Below, one piece after another: positions 35,457 through 43,116 of a stretch of 64,000 bases of DNA (position 1 is its first letter; every line of letters begins with the position of its first letter). The DNA is from WRAV01 sp050950205 (lineage in GTDB: Bacteria; Bacillota; Clostridia; Oscillospirales; Ruminococcaceae), in the NCBI GenBank assembly GCA_050950205.1, contig JBMNHF010000010.1, forward strand, positions 62,001 through 126,000. The letters run 5' to 3'. The translations under genes and the position numbers were made by a program. Under the pieces are notes generated by a model. It saw nothing but the letters and a program-made list of their open reading frames with translations, did not search any database and was not told the origin of the DNA.

Positions 35457-35498
35457 GTGGGGCAAGCCCCTTATGCAGTTCCAAATAACCAATGGGTG

Positions 35499-36101
35499 CT
35501 ATCCCCTAAGGATGCTTTCCAGCTGGGTGTAGGAGTCAATCACCTTTCCTACAATGCCGTAATCCACCGCCTCGTAGGCGCTCATCCAGAAGTTGCGGTC
35601 GGTGTCCTTTTCCACCTTTTCGATGGGCTGACCGGTGGCCTTGGAGATAAGGGTGTTGATGCGGGTGCGAATTTTCAGCAGCTCGTTGGCCTCGATTTCG
35701 ATATCCACACTCTGGCCCCGCACCCCTCCCAAAGGCTGATGAATCATATACCGGGTGTTGGGCAGGGAAAGGCGTTTATCCTTGTCTGCAGCCAAGTAGA
35801 TGCTCACGCCGGCGCTGGCCACCCAGCCGGTGCCGATGATGTAGACATCGGGTTTAATAAACTTAATCATGTCGTGGATGGTGTCCCCGGCCTCCACATG
35901 GCCTCCCTGACTGTTGATGAACAGTTTGATGGGGCCATCCCCCATCTCCTGCAAGATCAGCAGCTGGGCGCAGATTTTTTGTGCCAGCTCCTGATTGATT
36001 TCGCCGCTAATCATCACGCTGCGGCTGTCCAACAGCTTCCGGGTCAACAGGTTCTGCTCCCGAACCTCTTCCCGGTGGTTGTCTTCCTCATGGTAAAACA
36101 T
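35499..36101 (-). CDS. clpP: ClpP-family serine protease subunit (divergent paralogue)
   Basis: The 200-aa protein has the full ClpP catalytic triad: Ser in TGWVASAGVSIYLAAD, His in RYMIHQPLGG and Asp in KDTDRNFWMSA. It forms tetradecameric chambers with a Clp ATPase in the cytoplasm. It differs from the housekeeping ClpP in the Ser region (GWVASAGVS instead of the usual G-x-AASM) and N-terminus, resembling the second ClpP of many Clostridia and Listeria. The start at 36101 is chosen over 36134 because GGAAAGGA lies ~9 nt upstream. No ClpX, ClpC or ClpA gene is adjacent; instead it closes an operon of membrane and stress genes. Confidence 0.88.
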   Translation of the reverse strand: MFYHEEDNHREEVREQNLLTRKLLDSRSVMISGEINQELAQKICAQLLILQEMGDGPIKLFINSQGGHVEAGDTIHDMIKFIKPDVYIIGTGWVASAGVSIYLAADKDKRLSLPNTRYMIHQPLGGVRGQSVDIEIEANELLKIRTRINTLISKATGQPIEKVEKDTDRNFWMSAYEAVDYGIVGKVIDSYTQLESILRG

Positions 36102-36161
36102 ATAAAGTGTCCTTTCCTTTCTGTTTTCTGTCATAAGGGTTGGCGGATACAGGCATCGGCC

Positions 36162-37685
36162 CTACCGCCGGCCGCCAAAGCCACCGGAGCGCCCGCCGCC
36201 GCCAAATCCACCGCCGGAGCGGCCGCCAAAACTGCCGCCCCCAAAGCCGCCGGAGCGCCCGCCAAAGCTGCCACCGGAGCGGCCCGAAGAGCCGCCGAAA
36301 AATCCTCCGGCCGAAGAACGCCCGGCGCCGGAGCCCCGGGTGGAACCGCCGCCCCCAAAGGTGGGGCCGCCAAAGCCACCGGAACTGCCGCCGCCAAAGC
36401 CTCCCGGTCTGCCACCGCCGGAGCCTCCAAAGGGCGGGCGAGGCGGTCTGCGGGGAGGAGGAGGGGGCGGAGGCCTGTAATACATGTGATGGGGAGGATA
36501 CCGCCAGTGACGGGGCCTCCAAAAGAAAAACCGATGATACCAAAGAGGCGTGTAAAAAGGCGTGGTGTAGTACCGGGTGCGATAGCGGGCGGTTCCGGAG
36601 AACACCACAATGAAAAGAATGAGGATGATTAAAATAAACAGAAATCCACCCAAAGCGCTCCCTGGGGAATGGCTGTAATATTCTTCCTGAGAGTAGTAGT
36701 CTGGTTGAGGTTGGTTGGGCTGGGCGGGTACGGTACTTTGCTGGGCCTTGGGAGGAGTGTAGGTGGCCAGCATGGGCAGCATGGCGTTCAGCCCTGCCAA
36801 AACTGCCTTGTCGTAATTGACTTCGTCAAAGAGGGCCGGTTCCATGGCATCCTGCACCGGAGTGGAAAAAAGATGATTTGCTGCCAGGTAACCGGGCAGA
36901 ATATAGTAGTTGTCCTGTGCAGGGGAGGGGCCGATGTAAAGAAGCATCAGCACCGAACTTTCTTCCAAGGCATACTGGGAGAAAATCTCCTCCGCCATCT
37001 CCTGCAAATCCAGGTTTTGCCGGGTGGTAACCAGATAAACCCCTGTTTGATTCTTGGCATATTGCATCTGGTTTAGACGGTTAAATTCCTCCACCGTTTG
37101 GGCAGAAAGCACCCCTGCGTCGTCCAATACAAACAGATGGGTGGTGGGGTCATAGCTTTCCAGAGGCCACTGGCCTCCCAGGCGCTGCACCACCGCCCCG
37201 TAAATGGACAAGGCGCCGCCGCCATAGTCCCCCAATTGGAAGTAAGGCTCCAGATGCTCTCCCAGCAGTTGGGCCACCTCTCCGGCAGGCAGAGTGCCCT
37301 CCAGCCCGGTCCCCACAATGAGCTGGTAGTTTTGATCCCCCACCGAAAGGAGAATCAGCACCCCGTTGTTCTTGCTTTTACTGCCAATCTTCCAGCTGTT
37401 GAAGAGGTCGGTGGCAAATTGATGAAAGTCCTCGGTGCCGGCAAAGTCCACGGTGGCCACCACCACCTGCGCCTGGCTCTGAGCCTCCAGCTTGGCACCA
37501 TACTCGTTGATGAGGCTTTCCTGCTGGTCAGAAATGACACCCGCCAGGTCGTTGACATAAAAATGTTCCGACGGAGCGGGGAGATTGACCGCTGCTCCTG
37601 CCGGCAAGCCAAAGCCGGCCAACAGAACCACCGCCAAAAGGAAGGCGGTCAGGGAGCGGATGGTTATTGTGTTATTCTGTTTCAT
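36162..37685 (-). CDS. Double TPM-domain membrane protein with Gly-rich tail (YgcG-like)
   Basis: This 507-aa protein starts with a signal peptide (about 30 residues, ending GLPAGAA), then a TPM domain (~40-170: FYVNDLAGVISDQQESLINE, with NNGVLILLSV and LIVGTGLEG) and a second, more divergent TPM-like domain (~187-300: LFVLDDAGVLSAQTVEEF). A single membrane helix lies near 350-370 (LGGFLFILIILILFIVVFSG). The rest is Tyr/Trp/Pro rich and ends in ~95 residues of Gly/Ser/Arg/Phe repeats (FGGRSGG-like), encoded by internally repetitive DNA. TPM proteins are linked with membrane-protein turnover; the tail is probably disordered. The start overlaps the stop of the LemA-like gene by 4 nt. Confidence 0.85.
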   Translation of the reverse strand: MKQNNTITIRSLTAFLLAVVLLAGFGLPAGAAVNLPAPSEHFYVNDLAGVISDQQESLINEYGAKLEAQSQAQVVVATVDFAGTEDFHQFATDLFNSWKIGSKSKNNGVLILLSVGDQNYQLIVGTGLEGTLPAGEVAQLLGEHLEPYFQLGDYGGGALSIYGAVVQRLGGQWPLESYDPTTHLFVLDDAGVLSAQTVEEFNRLNQMQYAKNQTGVYLVTTRQNLDLQEMAEEIFSQYALEESSVLMLLYIGPSPAQDNYYILPGYLAANHLFSTPVQDAMEPALFDEVNYDKAVLAGLNAMLPMLATYTPPKAQQSTVPAQPNQPQPDYYSQEEYYSHSPGSALGGFLFILIILILFIVVFSGTARYRTRYYTTPFYTPLWYHRFFFWRPRHWRYPPHHMYYRPPPPPPPRRPPRPPFGGSGGGRPGGFGGGSSGGFGGPTFGGGGSTRGSGAGRSSAGGFFGGSSGRSGGSFGGRSGGFGGGSFGGRSGGGFGGGGRSGGFGGRR

Positions 37686-38230
37686 TCATACAGCTCCAAA
37701 GGTCGGACCCCGGTGACGGGGCCTAGGATGTTGGAAGGAAACTCACTCAGCACCCGGTTAAACCGGGCCGCCGCCGGATTGTAGTCGTTTGTTGCCAGCA
37801 GCCCAAGGGTGTTATCCAGGTTGATTAGGGTTTTTTGCAGCAGAGTTTGATCCTGTTGATTAAGCTCCATAGCCTGAAGGGTGCCTGCCAGCAGCTTGGC
37901 GGAGGTTGCCAGCTCCTGGGCGGCCCGGTGGCTTTCCTTGGGGGAGGTGGCTTGCAAAAGGGCCTCTCGTCGCTCCAAAACGGTGGCCACCGCCCGGTCG
38001 TTCTGGGGAAGATAGGGCTTTGCCAACACCGTGAGATTGTAGCTTTGAGCAGCAAGCTCCCGCAAATCGTGGGAAACTCCCATGCCACCCCCGTCGCTGC
38101 CCAACAGAAACACATCCTGTGTCTGGCGGCGCAGTTGTCGCAGACTGGTGCCCGCCCCCAACAGGCAGGAGCAGGCAATCATCAGCAGACAGAGCAGCAG
38201 AGCCACTCCTTTGTTATGCAGTACTTCCAT
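37682..38230 (-). CDS. LemA-like membrane-anchored protein
   Basis: This 182-aa protein has one N-terminal membrane helix (VALLLCLLMIACSCLLGAG) and a helical body. The end, YNPAAARFNRVLSEFPSNILGPVTGVRPLELYE, follows the LemA pattern (YN-x-A-x-x-FN-x-x-L-x-x-FPSN ... GVxPxxxFE), though the middle is diverged. LemA proteins are envelope proteins, commonly encoded next to TPM-domain proteins, as here with a 4-nt overlap. Function is not established. RBS AGAGGATAG precedes the ATG. Confidence 0.75.
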   Translation of the reverse strand: MEVLHNKGVALLLCLLMIACSCLLGAGTSLRQLRRQTQDVFLLGSDGGGMGVSHDLRELAAQSYNLTVLAKPYLPQNDRAVATVLERREALLQATSPKESHRAAQELATSAKLLAGTLQAMELNQQDQTLLQKTLINLDNTLGLLATNDYNPAAARFNRVLSEFPSNILGPVTGVRPLELYE

Positions 38231-38266
38231 GGCTATCCTCTATCCTATCATTTGGAATAGATTTGA

Positions 38267-39430
38267 TTATTCTTGCGTGCCGCGGGTGGTGTTTCGCACT
38301 TCCAGCAGCTTGGTTTTGAGCTGTTCCTCAATACGGGAAAGTTCCACCTCGGCAGCCCGGCGCTTGGCTCGACCCTCCTGCTGAATCTGCAGCACTTCGT
38401 CCAGGGTTTGGATGAGGGACTCGTTGGTGTGCTGCAGGGTTTCGATATCCACAATGCCCCGCTCGCTTTCTCGGGCGGTTTCGATGGTGCTGGCCTTGAG
38501 GGTGTCGGCGTTTTTGCGCAGCAGCTGGTTGGTTACGTCGGTCACCGCCCGCTGGGCCTCGATGGCGCTCTTGGAGTGGGCAAGACCAAGGGCCAGCACC
38601 ATCTGATTCTTCCACAGGGGGATGGTGTTGACCAGAGAGGACTGAATCTTCTCCACCATAATGGAGTTGTTGGACTGCACCAGCCGGATTTGAGGCCCCA
38701 TCTGAATGCAGATGTTCCGGGTCAGCTCCAGATCGTGGAGCTTTTTATCAAAGCGGTTGCACATATCCGCCAGATAGTTGGCGGCCTGAGCATCCGAAGC
38801 CAGTCCGGTCTGTTTTGCCTTTTCCTGAGCGGCGGGCAGCTCGGTGGAAATCACCTGCTCCAGCTTTTCCCGCCCCGCCAGAATATACATGGTCAGTTCC
38901 TTGTAGTAGGCCAGGTTCATCTCATACATTTTATCCAGCATGGCCACGTCTTTGAGCAGGGTAATTTTGTGGTTTTCCAGCACCTGGCAGATTTTATCCA
39001 CATTCTTTTCGGCGCTGTTGTACTTCACCTTCAATTGGCTAATGGAATCCCCCGCCCTTTTAAACAGGCCCAAAAAGCCTTTTTTCTCCTCTTGGGGGCT
39101 AAAGCCCTTCAGCTCTCCCACCAAATCGGAAATCAGGCCTCCCACCTCGTCCAGATCCTTGGTGCGGACATTGGCCAGAGCCTGCTCGGAAAACTGGGAA
39201 ATTTTCACCTGCGCTCCGCTGCCGTACTGCAAAATCTGGTTGGAGTCGGTCAGATTAATTTTTTGGGCAAACTCCCGGACCACCGCCTTTTCCTGCTCCG
39301 TCAGGCTGGAATCGTCCAAAGGCTTGGGGGATGTTTCCTCCAGCACACTCGGGGAAAGTTGGGGAGCAGCTGGAGCTTCGGGGATTTCGGGTGTGAGGGT
39401 AAGGCTGGGAACGAATTCGTTTTGTTCCAT
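38267..39430 (-). CDS. telA: TelA / toxic anion resistance family protein
   Basis: The 387-aa protein is almost all helical and matches the TelA family: QYGSGAQVKISQFSEQALAN, LVGELKGFSPQEEKKGFLGL, the coiled region GDSISQLKVKYNSAEKNVDKI, and LTRNICIQMGPQIRLVQSNN. TelA proteins were first linked to tellurite resistance and are found with XpaC/YceG-type genes in stress-resistance loci; the molecular action is unclear. It is cytoplasmic or peripheral, with no signal peptide. RBS GGAAGGTGG before ATG. It lies between a small protein and a LemA-like gene in the same operon. Confidence 0.92.
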   Translation of the reverse strand: MEQNEFVPSLTLTPEIPEAPAAPQLSPSVLEETSPKPLDDSSLTEQEKAVVREFAQKINLTDSNQILQYGSGAQVKISQFSEQALANVRTKDLDEVGGLISDLVGELKGFSPQEEKKGFLGLFKRAGDSISQLKVKYNSAEKNVDKICQVLENHKITLLKDVAMLDKMYEMNLAYYKELTMYILAGREKLEQVISTELPAAQEKAKQTGLASDAQAANYLADMCNRFDKKLHDLELTRNICIQMGPQIRLVQSNNSIMVEKIQSSLVNTIPLWKNQMVLALGLAHSKSAIEAQRAVTDVTNQLLRKNADTLKASTIETARESERGIVDIETLQHTNESLIQTLDEVLQIQQEGRAKRRAAEVELSRIEEQLKTKLLEVRNTTRGTQE

Positions 39431-39473
39431 AGGTGTTCCACCTTCCTATTCTTTGGTCATAGCCTTAGTATAC

Positions 39474-39764
39474 TCATTTTCGGATGATTTGCTCGGATAA
39501 GGGCGCATCATTTTTCTTCACATAAATGTAGTAGACGGTGTTTCCCCACACACAGGGGGCACTGCTGCGCACCGCACGGGTGCGAAAGCGAATCCCCGCA
39601 TCCCGCAGCCGTCGGCACCAACGGAAAAACTCCTCGGGAGAAGAACCGGAAAAGGCTTCCTCCCAGCGCCAAAGAAGAGGGGAAAGGGCTTTGGAATCCT
39701 TTTTTAAAATTTGTTTTTCCACTTTAACTTTGCTTTGTATCAGAAACAATCGCAATTTACTCAT
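39474..39764 (-). CDS. Small hypothetical protein between the XpaC-like and TelA genes
   Basis: This 96-aa basic protein is not recognised. It has no signal peptide or membrane helix; the C-terminus VYYIYVKKNDAPLSEQIIRK resembles a beta strand followed by a charged tail. A good ribosome site GGGGAG stands 5 nt before the ATG and the gene begins 12 nt after the XpaC-like stop, so it is a credible operon member and not a chance frame. Confidence 0.65.
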   Translation of the reverse strand: MSKLRLFLIQSKVKVEKQILKKDSKALSPLLWRWEEAFSGSSPEEFFRWCRRLRDAGIRFRTRAVRSSAPCVWGNTVYYIYVKKNDAPLSEQIIRK

Positions 39765-39776
39765 TTGTGCTCCCCA

Positions 39777-40886
39777 TTACTTTTTATCATCAAGGGTTTT
39801 GCCCATATCATCCGAACGAAGAAGGCCTTCCATAACCTGTAGTTCTACCGCAATGTTAAGGGCCTTATCCTGAAACAAAGCATCCAACTGCCGGCGAAAA
39901 GCTTCTACAATAAAGCCGATTTTCTCCTCCACCTGAGCCATGGCATCGGTGATGTTCTTTCCCTTCACCGGCTGGCGGGAAAGCTCCTCATAATGCTCCA
40001 AAAGGCCGACGGTGGTGGGCAAGGTGTAGTTGAAAAACTGGCGCATCTGCCCAACGCTTTGCGGATTTTTCCGCAGCTGCTCCACAATCTGCCGGGTGAT
40101 GGAGAGAAGCTCCTGAACCGGAACATCCAGCTTGCCGTCGATGGAGCGGTCCAGACGGCGCAGGTTGGCAAGGTGTCCCTGCACCCCCTTGAGCAAATCG
40201 TCCAGAGCGGCGTTTCCGGTGGACTCATCCCAAACGCTGGGCTGTACCTCCTCCCGGATGATGACGGCCTTTGGACTGCGCCAAGCGGTGGTAAAGTAGG
40301 CAATCAGAGATAAAATGGCAGCCAACAGGTAGTCGGTGATATGGAGCATGGGGAAGAAGATGGCATATACCACCCATGCAAAGCCCAGACTGTAAAGGGG
40401 AGCCACCGGTTGGCGGTGCTCCTCCCGCAGAACGATGGCAAGAGGCTCCGCCTCCTTCTGAGGAACCGCTGTTCCTCCCCGGGTCTCATAGACCAGCTCT
40501 CCCCGGAGCAAATCGGCGTACATCCCCTGCACCATGCCCTGCTTTTGCAGCTCCCGGACATCCCGCACCAGGGAAGAAAGTCCCACCCCCGTGCTCTGTG
40601 CCGCCTGAGCCAGAGGAATGCGGCCGCCATAATCAAAGAGGCTTTCCAGCAGAGGCAGCTTGCCCCCAAGGCGGCGCAACCGAAGCCCTTTGCTCAGTTT
40701 TTCCGCCCCCAGATAGCAAAGCACCGCCAAAACCAGCCGCCTTATCCATCCGCCCGGTGAAAGGGGCAGGGGCTGATTGTGCCAGGTCGCCAGCATCAAC
40801 AGAGAAAACAGGATCAGGGCAACCCCCGCTACGGCGCTGCCCGTCCCTTTTGCTTTGTGTTTTTGTTGCTTTTCGGCTGCTGCCAT
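39777..40886 (-). CDS. XpaC-like (5-bromo-4-chloroindolyl phosphate hydrolysis family) membrane protein
   Basis: The 369-aa protein has paired N-terminal membrane helices (~15-60), a winged-helix-like segment (~80-140: LLESLFDYGGRIPLAQAAQS), another pair of helices (~180-215) and a helical C-terminal domain. The C-terminal domain (IDGKLDVPVQELLSITRQIV and FFNYTLPTTVGLLEHYEELS) is the XpaC family signature, which regularly precedes telA in Firmicutes. Despite its name, enzymatic activity is not established. The embedded helix-turn-helix-like part suggests a PCI-like or regulatory insert. RBS GGAGGAG before ATG, and a strong promoter just upstream makes it the first gene of the operon. Confidence 0.85.
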   Translation of the reverse strand: MAAAEKQQKHKAKGTGSAVAGVALILFSLLMLATWHNQPLPLSPGGWIRRLVLAVLCYLGAEKLSKGLRLRRLGGKLPLLESLFDYGGRIPLAQAAQSTGVGLSSLVRDVRELQKQGMVQGMYADLLRGELVYETRGGTAVPQKEAEPLAIVLREEHRQPVAPLYSLGFAWVVYAIFFPMLHITDYLLAAILSLIAYFTTAWRSPKAVIIREEVQPSVWDESTGNAALDDLLKGVQGHLANLRRLDRSIDGKLDVPVQELLSITRQIVEQLRKNPQSVGQMRQFFNYTLPTTVGLLEHYEELSRQPVKGKNITDAMAQVEEKIGFIVEAFRRQLDALFQDKALNIAVELQVMEGLLRSDDMGKTLDDKK

Positions 40887-40943
40887 AGCCGCTCCTCCAA
40901 AAAAATGAACAAAAAAGTTCCCGATCCTTGTAATCTATTCTTC

Positions 40944-40972
40944 AGTTTATCAAAGGTGGCCAAGGGAGTCAA
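40944..40972 (-). promoter_or_regulatory. Promoter of the XpaC-TelA-LemA-TPM-ClpP operon
   Basis: Minus-strand TTGACT (40967-40972), 17-bp spacer, TAAACT (40944-40949), about 50 nt upstream of the first gene. Confidence 0.78.
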
Positions 40973-41094
40973 CAAACATTTCGTGAACTTACCGTGTCCG
41001 AATCTCATTTTCCATGTTGGTTTTGGCCGGGAAGACACCGGGCCCCAAGCAGACCATGTATAGGATCCCCTTCAAAGCCATATAGATAGAAACA

Positions 41095-41120
41095 GAGTGC
41101 CGCTGCCGCTGGCATCACTC
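41095..41120 (-). terminator. Weak terminator candidate overlapping the rsmI stop
   Basis: GAGTG (41095-41099) with CACTC (41116-41120) and inner CC/GG pairing enclose a GC-rich loop; TGTTTC follows on the minus strand. The stop codon (41115-41117) is inside the stem. Confidence 0.4.
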
Positions 41121-41948
41121 TTCCTGTAAGGCAGCTGCCCGGTACAGCTCTCCCTTTTGGTAGCCGGTGAGGCGGGCGGCCTCCCGGGCTGCGCCAGACA
41201 GGGACATTCCCTCCTTGCAGAACCGGCGCACCAGTGCAAGGGCCTCCTCCCGGGAAACTTGGGATTCCTGCAAGGGGGATGCCCCTTCCACCACCAGCAC
41301 AAACTCTCCTCGAGGGGGATGCTCCTCATAATAAGCCACCGCCTGGGCCAAAGTGGTGCGGTGCACCTCCTCGTACAGCTTGGTCAGCTCCCGGCAGAGC
41401 GCGATTTTTCGGTCCCCCAGCACCCGGAGCAAATCCTTCAGGGTGGCGGGGAGTTTGTGGGGAGCCTCGTAAAACACCAGCGTTCGCTGCTCCTCTTTGA
41501 GGGAAGCCAGATGCTCCTCCCGGCTTCCTTTTTTGACGCTTAAAAAACCCTCGAAGGCAAAGCGCCCGGCCGAAAGCCCCGAAAGGGCCAGAGCGGTCAT
41601 GGCGGCGGTGGGGCCGGGCACCGACTGCACCAAAATTCCCTGCTCTGCACAAAGGCGAACCAGCTCCTCCCCCGGGTCGGAGATGCAGGGCATTCCGGCG
41701 TCGCTGCACAGAGCGCAGCTCTCACCTTGCTGCAGCCGCTCCAGAATCTGGGGTCCTCGCTGCCGTCGGTTGTGCTCGTGATAGCTGACCAGCTCCTTTT
41801 TGATGCCCAGATGGGCCAGCAGTTTGAGGGTGACCCGGGTGTCCTCCGCCGCGATAAAGTCCACCTTTTCCAAGGTTTCTGCCGCCCGGGGACTGAGATC
41901 CCCCAAATTGCCGATGGGTGTTCCCACCAAATACAGGGTTCCGGCCAT
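41115..41948 (-). CDS. rsmI: 16S rRNA (cytidine-1402 2'-O)-methyltransferase
   Basis: The 277-aa protein of the tetrapyrrole-methylase fold begins GTLYLVGTPIGNLGDLSPRA and contains AEDTRVTLKLLAHLGI, SDAGMPCISDPGEELV and VPGPTAAMTALALSGL, the standard RsmI blocks. It methylates the ribose of C1402 in the decoding centre. The start at 41948 is chosen because GGAAGGGTG lies just upstream and homologues begin there; the frame extends 17 codons further. It follows a TrmN6-like methyltransferase gene, the same gene pair as yabB-rsmI in Bacillus. Confidence 0.95.
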   Translation of the reverse strand: MAGTLYLVGTPIGNLGDLSPRAAETLEKVDFIAAEDTRVTLKLLAHLGIKKELVSYHEHNRRQRGPQILERLQQGESCALCSDAGMPCISDPGEELVRLCAEQGILVQSVPGPTAAMTALALSGLSAGRFAFEGFLSVKKGSREEHLASLKEEQRTLVFYEAPHKLPATLKDLLRVLGDRKIALCRELTKLYEEVHRTTLAQAVAYYEEHPPRGEFVLVVEGASPLQESQVSREEALALVRRFCKEGMSLSGAAREAARLTGYQKGELYRAAALQEE

Positions 41949-42011
41949 TGCACCCTTCCTTTCCGCTGTTTGGGAAAAGCTTTCGTTATCCTTCCCCAAA
42001 TGCCTTGTATC

Positions 42012-42764
42012 TTAAGCCTCTTTGCGGTAGAGACCCATCAGTTTCCGATATTCCTCGCTGTCCTCGCCCTGTTCCCGCAAAAGCAGAGGCTTTTCCACCT
42101 GTAAAAAGGGCTTGGAGCCCAGCCTACCCTCGCAGAGAAAGAGCCAGGGCGCAGTATCCGCTCGCTCCTGCACAAAGCGCAGCCGCTTGGGTTCGATGTT
42201 GTGCCGGCGCATGGCTTCCAGCAGGTCGGGCAGCCGCTCCGGCAGCTGGCAGATGCAAAGCCGCCCCCCATACCGCAGCAGCCGGGCCGCCGCGGCACAA
42301 ACCTCCTCCAACGTACACAAAGCTTCGTGCCGGGCTACCTGATCGCTTTCCGACCGGCTGATGACGCCGGTGCCCATCCGCTTGTAGGGGGGATTGCAGG
42401 TGACCAGATGAAAGCCGCCGGGCAAAAAAGGCTCCGGCAGCTCCTTGGGATAGCGCAAATCTCCCAGCACCGGGAAGAAGACCTTTTCCAGCCCCGAGCG
42501 CCGGGCGGATTCCTGAGCGAGAAACACCGCCTCCTGCTGAATATCCAGACCGGCGGCCCACTGGGGGGCCTGTTCCCGCTGCCGGAACCACAAAAGGGGA
42601 ATAATCCCGCAGCCGGTTCCCAAATCACAGGCCGTTTCGTGCCGGCGGGGAGCCGCAAAGCGGGAGAGCAAAAAGGCATCGGTTCCAAAGGTGTGGTGTT
42701 GGGAAACGCAGCAGAACACGCCGCCCCCCAAATCCTCCACCCGGGTAACTTTGTACAAGGACAT
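42012..42764 (-). CDS. tRNA1(Val) N6-adenine methyltransferase-like protein
   Basis: This 250-aa SAM-dependent methyltransferase shows the SAM loop DLGTGCGIIPLL and the catalytic NPPY of N6-adenine enzymes (LVTCNPPYKRMG), with SQHHTFGTDAFLLSRF before the first motif. It matches the TrmN6/YabB group acting on adenine in tRNA. The start is uncertain: ATG at 42764 fits the family's N-terminus but has only a weak GGGATGG upstream; in-frame alternatives are ATG 42812 and TTG 42830. Together with rsmI it forms a small RNA-modification operon. Confidence 0.88.
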   Translation of the reverse strand: MSLYKVTRVEDLGGGVFCCVSQHHTFGTDAFLLSRFAAPRRHETACDLGTGCGIIPLLWFRQREQAPQWAAGLDIQQEAVFLAQESARRSGLEKVFFPVLGDLRYPKELPEPFLPGGFHLVTCNPPYKRMGTGVISRSESDQVARHEALCTLEEVCAAAARLLRYGGRLCICQLPERLPDLLEAMRRHNIEPKRLRFVQERADTAPWLFLCEGRLGSKPFLQVEKPLLLREQGEDSEEYRKLMGLYRKEA

Positions 42765-42918
42765 TGCAAAACCATCCCAAGCCAGGTGATCGGTTATGGG
42801 CGCCAAGGGCATAAAGACAAGAAAACCCAAACATCAGCATCCCGGTGACGCTATCATACAGCTAACCGTTCACCTTTGAAATTGTCAGAACTGTGCACTG
42901 CGCATCATTTTAAGCTCT

Positions 42919-42947
42919 ATTATACTAAACCCCTGATTCAATCACAA
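42919..42947 (-). promoter_or_regulatory. Promoter of the trmN6-rsmI operon
   Basis: Minus-strand TTGTGA (42942-42947), 17-bp spacer, TATAAT (42919-42924). It lies in the 350-nt divergent region before pgi, which holds no further gene. Confidence 0.65.
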
Positions 42948-43018
42948 GAGGAGGAAAAAAGGCCATGCATTCTCGAGGGTTTATTCACAGAAAGGTCACA
43001 ATATGTTCCATACTTTGC

Positions 43019-43047
43019 TTGAAATACCCCATGATTTGGGGTAAAAT
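43019..43047 (+). promoter_or_regulatory. Promoter of pgi with an operator-like palindrome in the spacer
   Basis: TTGAAA (43019-43024), 17-bp spacer and TAAAAT (43042-43047). An inverted repeat TACCCC (43025-43030) / GGGGTA (43038-43043), extended by an A-T pair, fills the spacer exactly and could bind a repressor. Confidence 0.7.
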
Positions 43048-43116
43048 AGAATTAAACTGTAGCGGCTTCTTTGGGGATTTTTGTGCGAATAGGAACCAGA
43101 CAGAAAGGAAGTCGAC

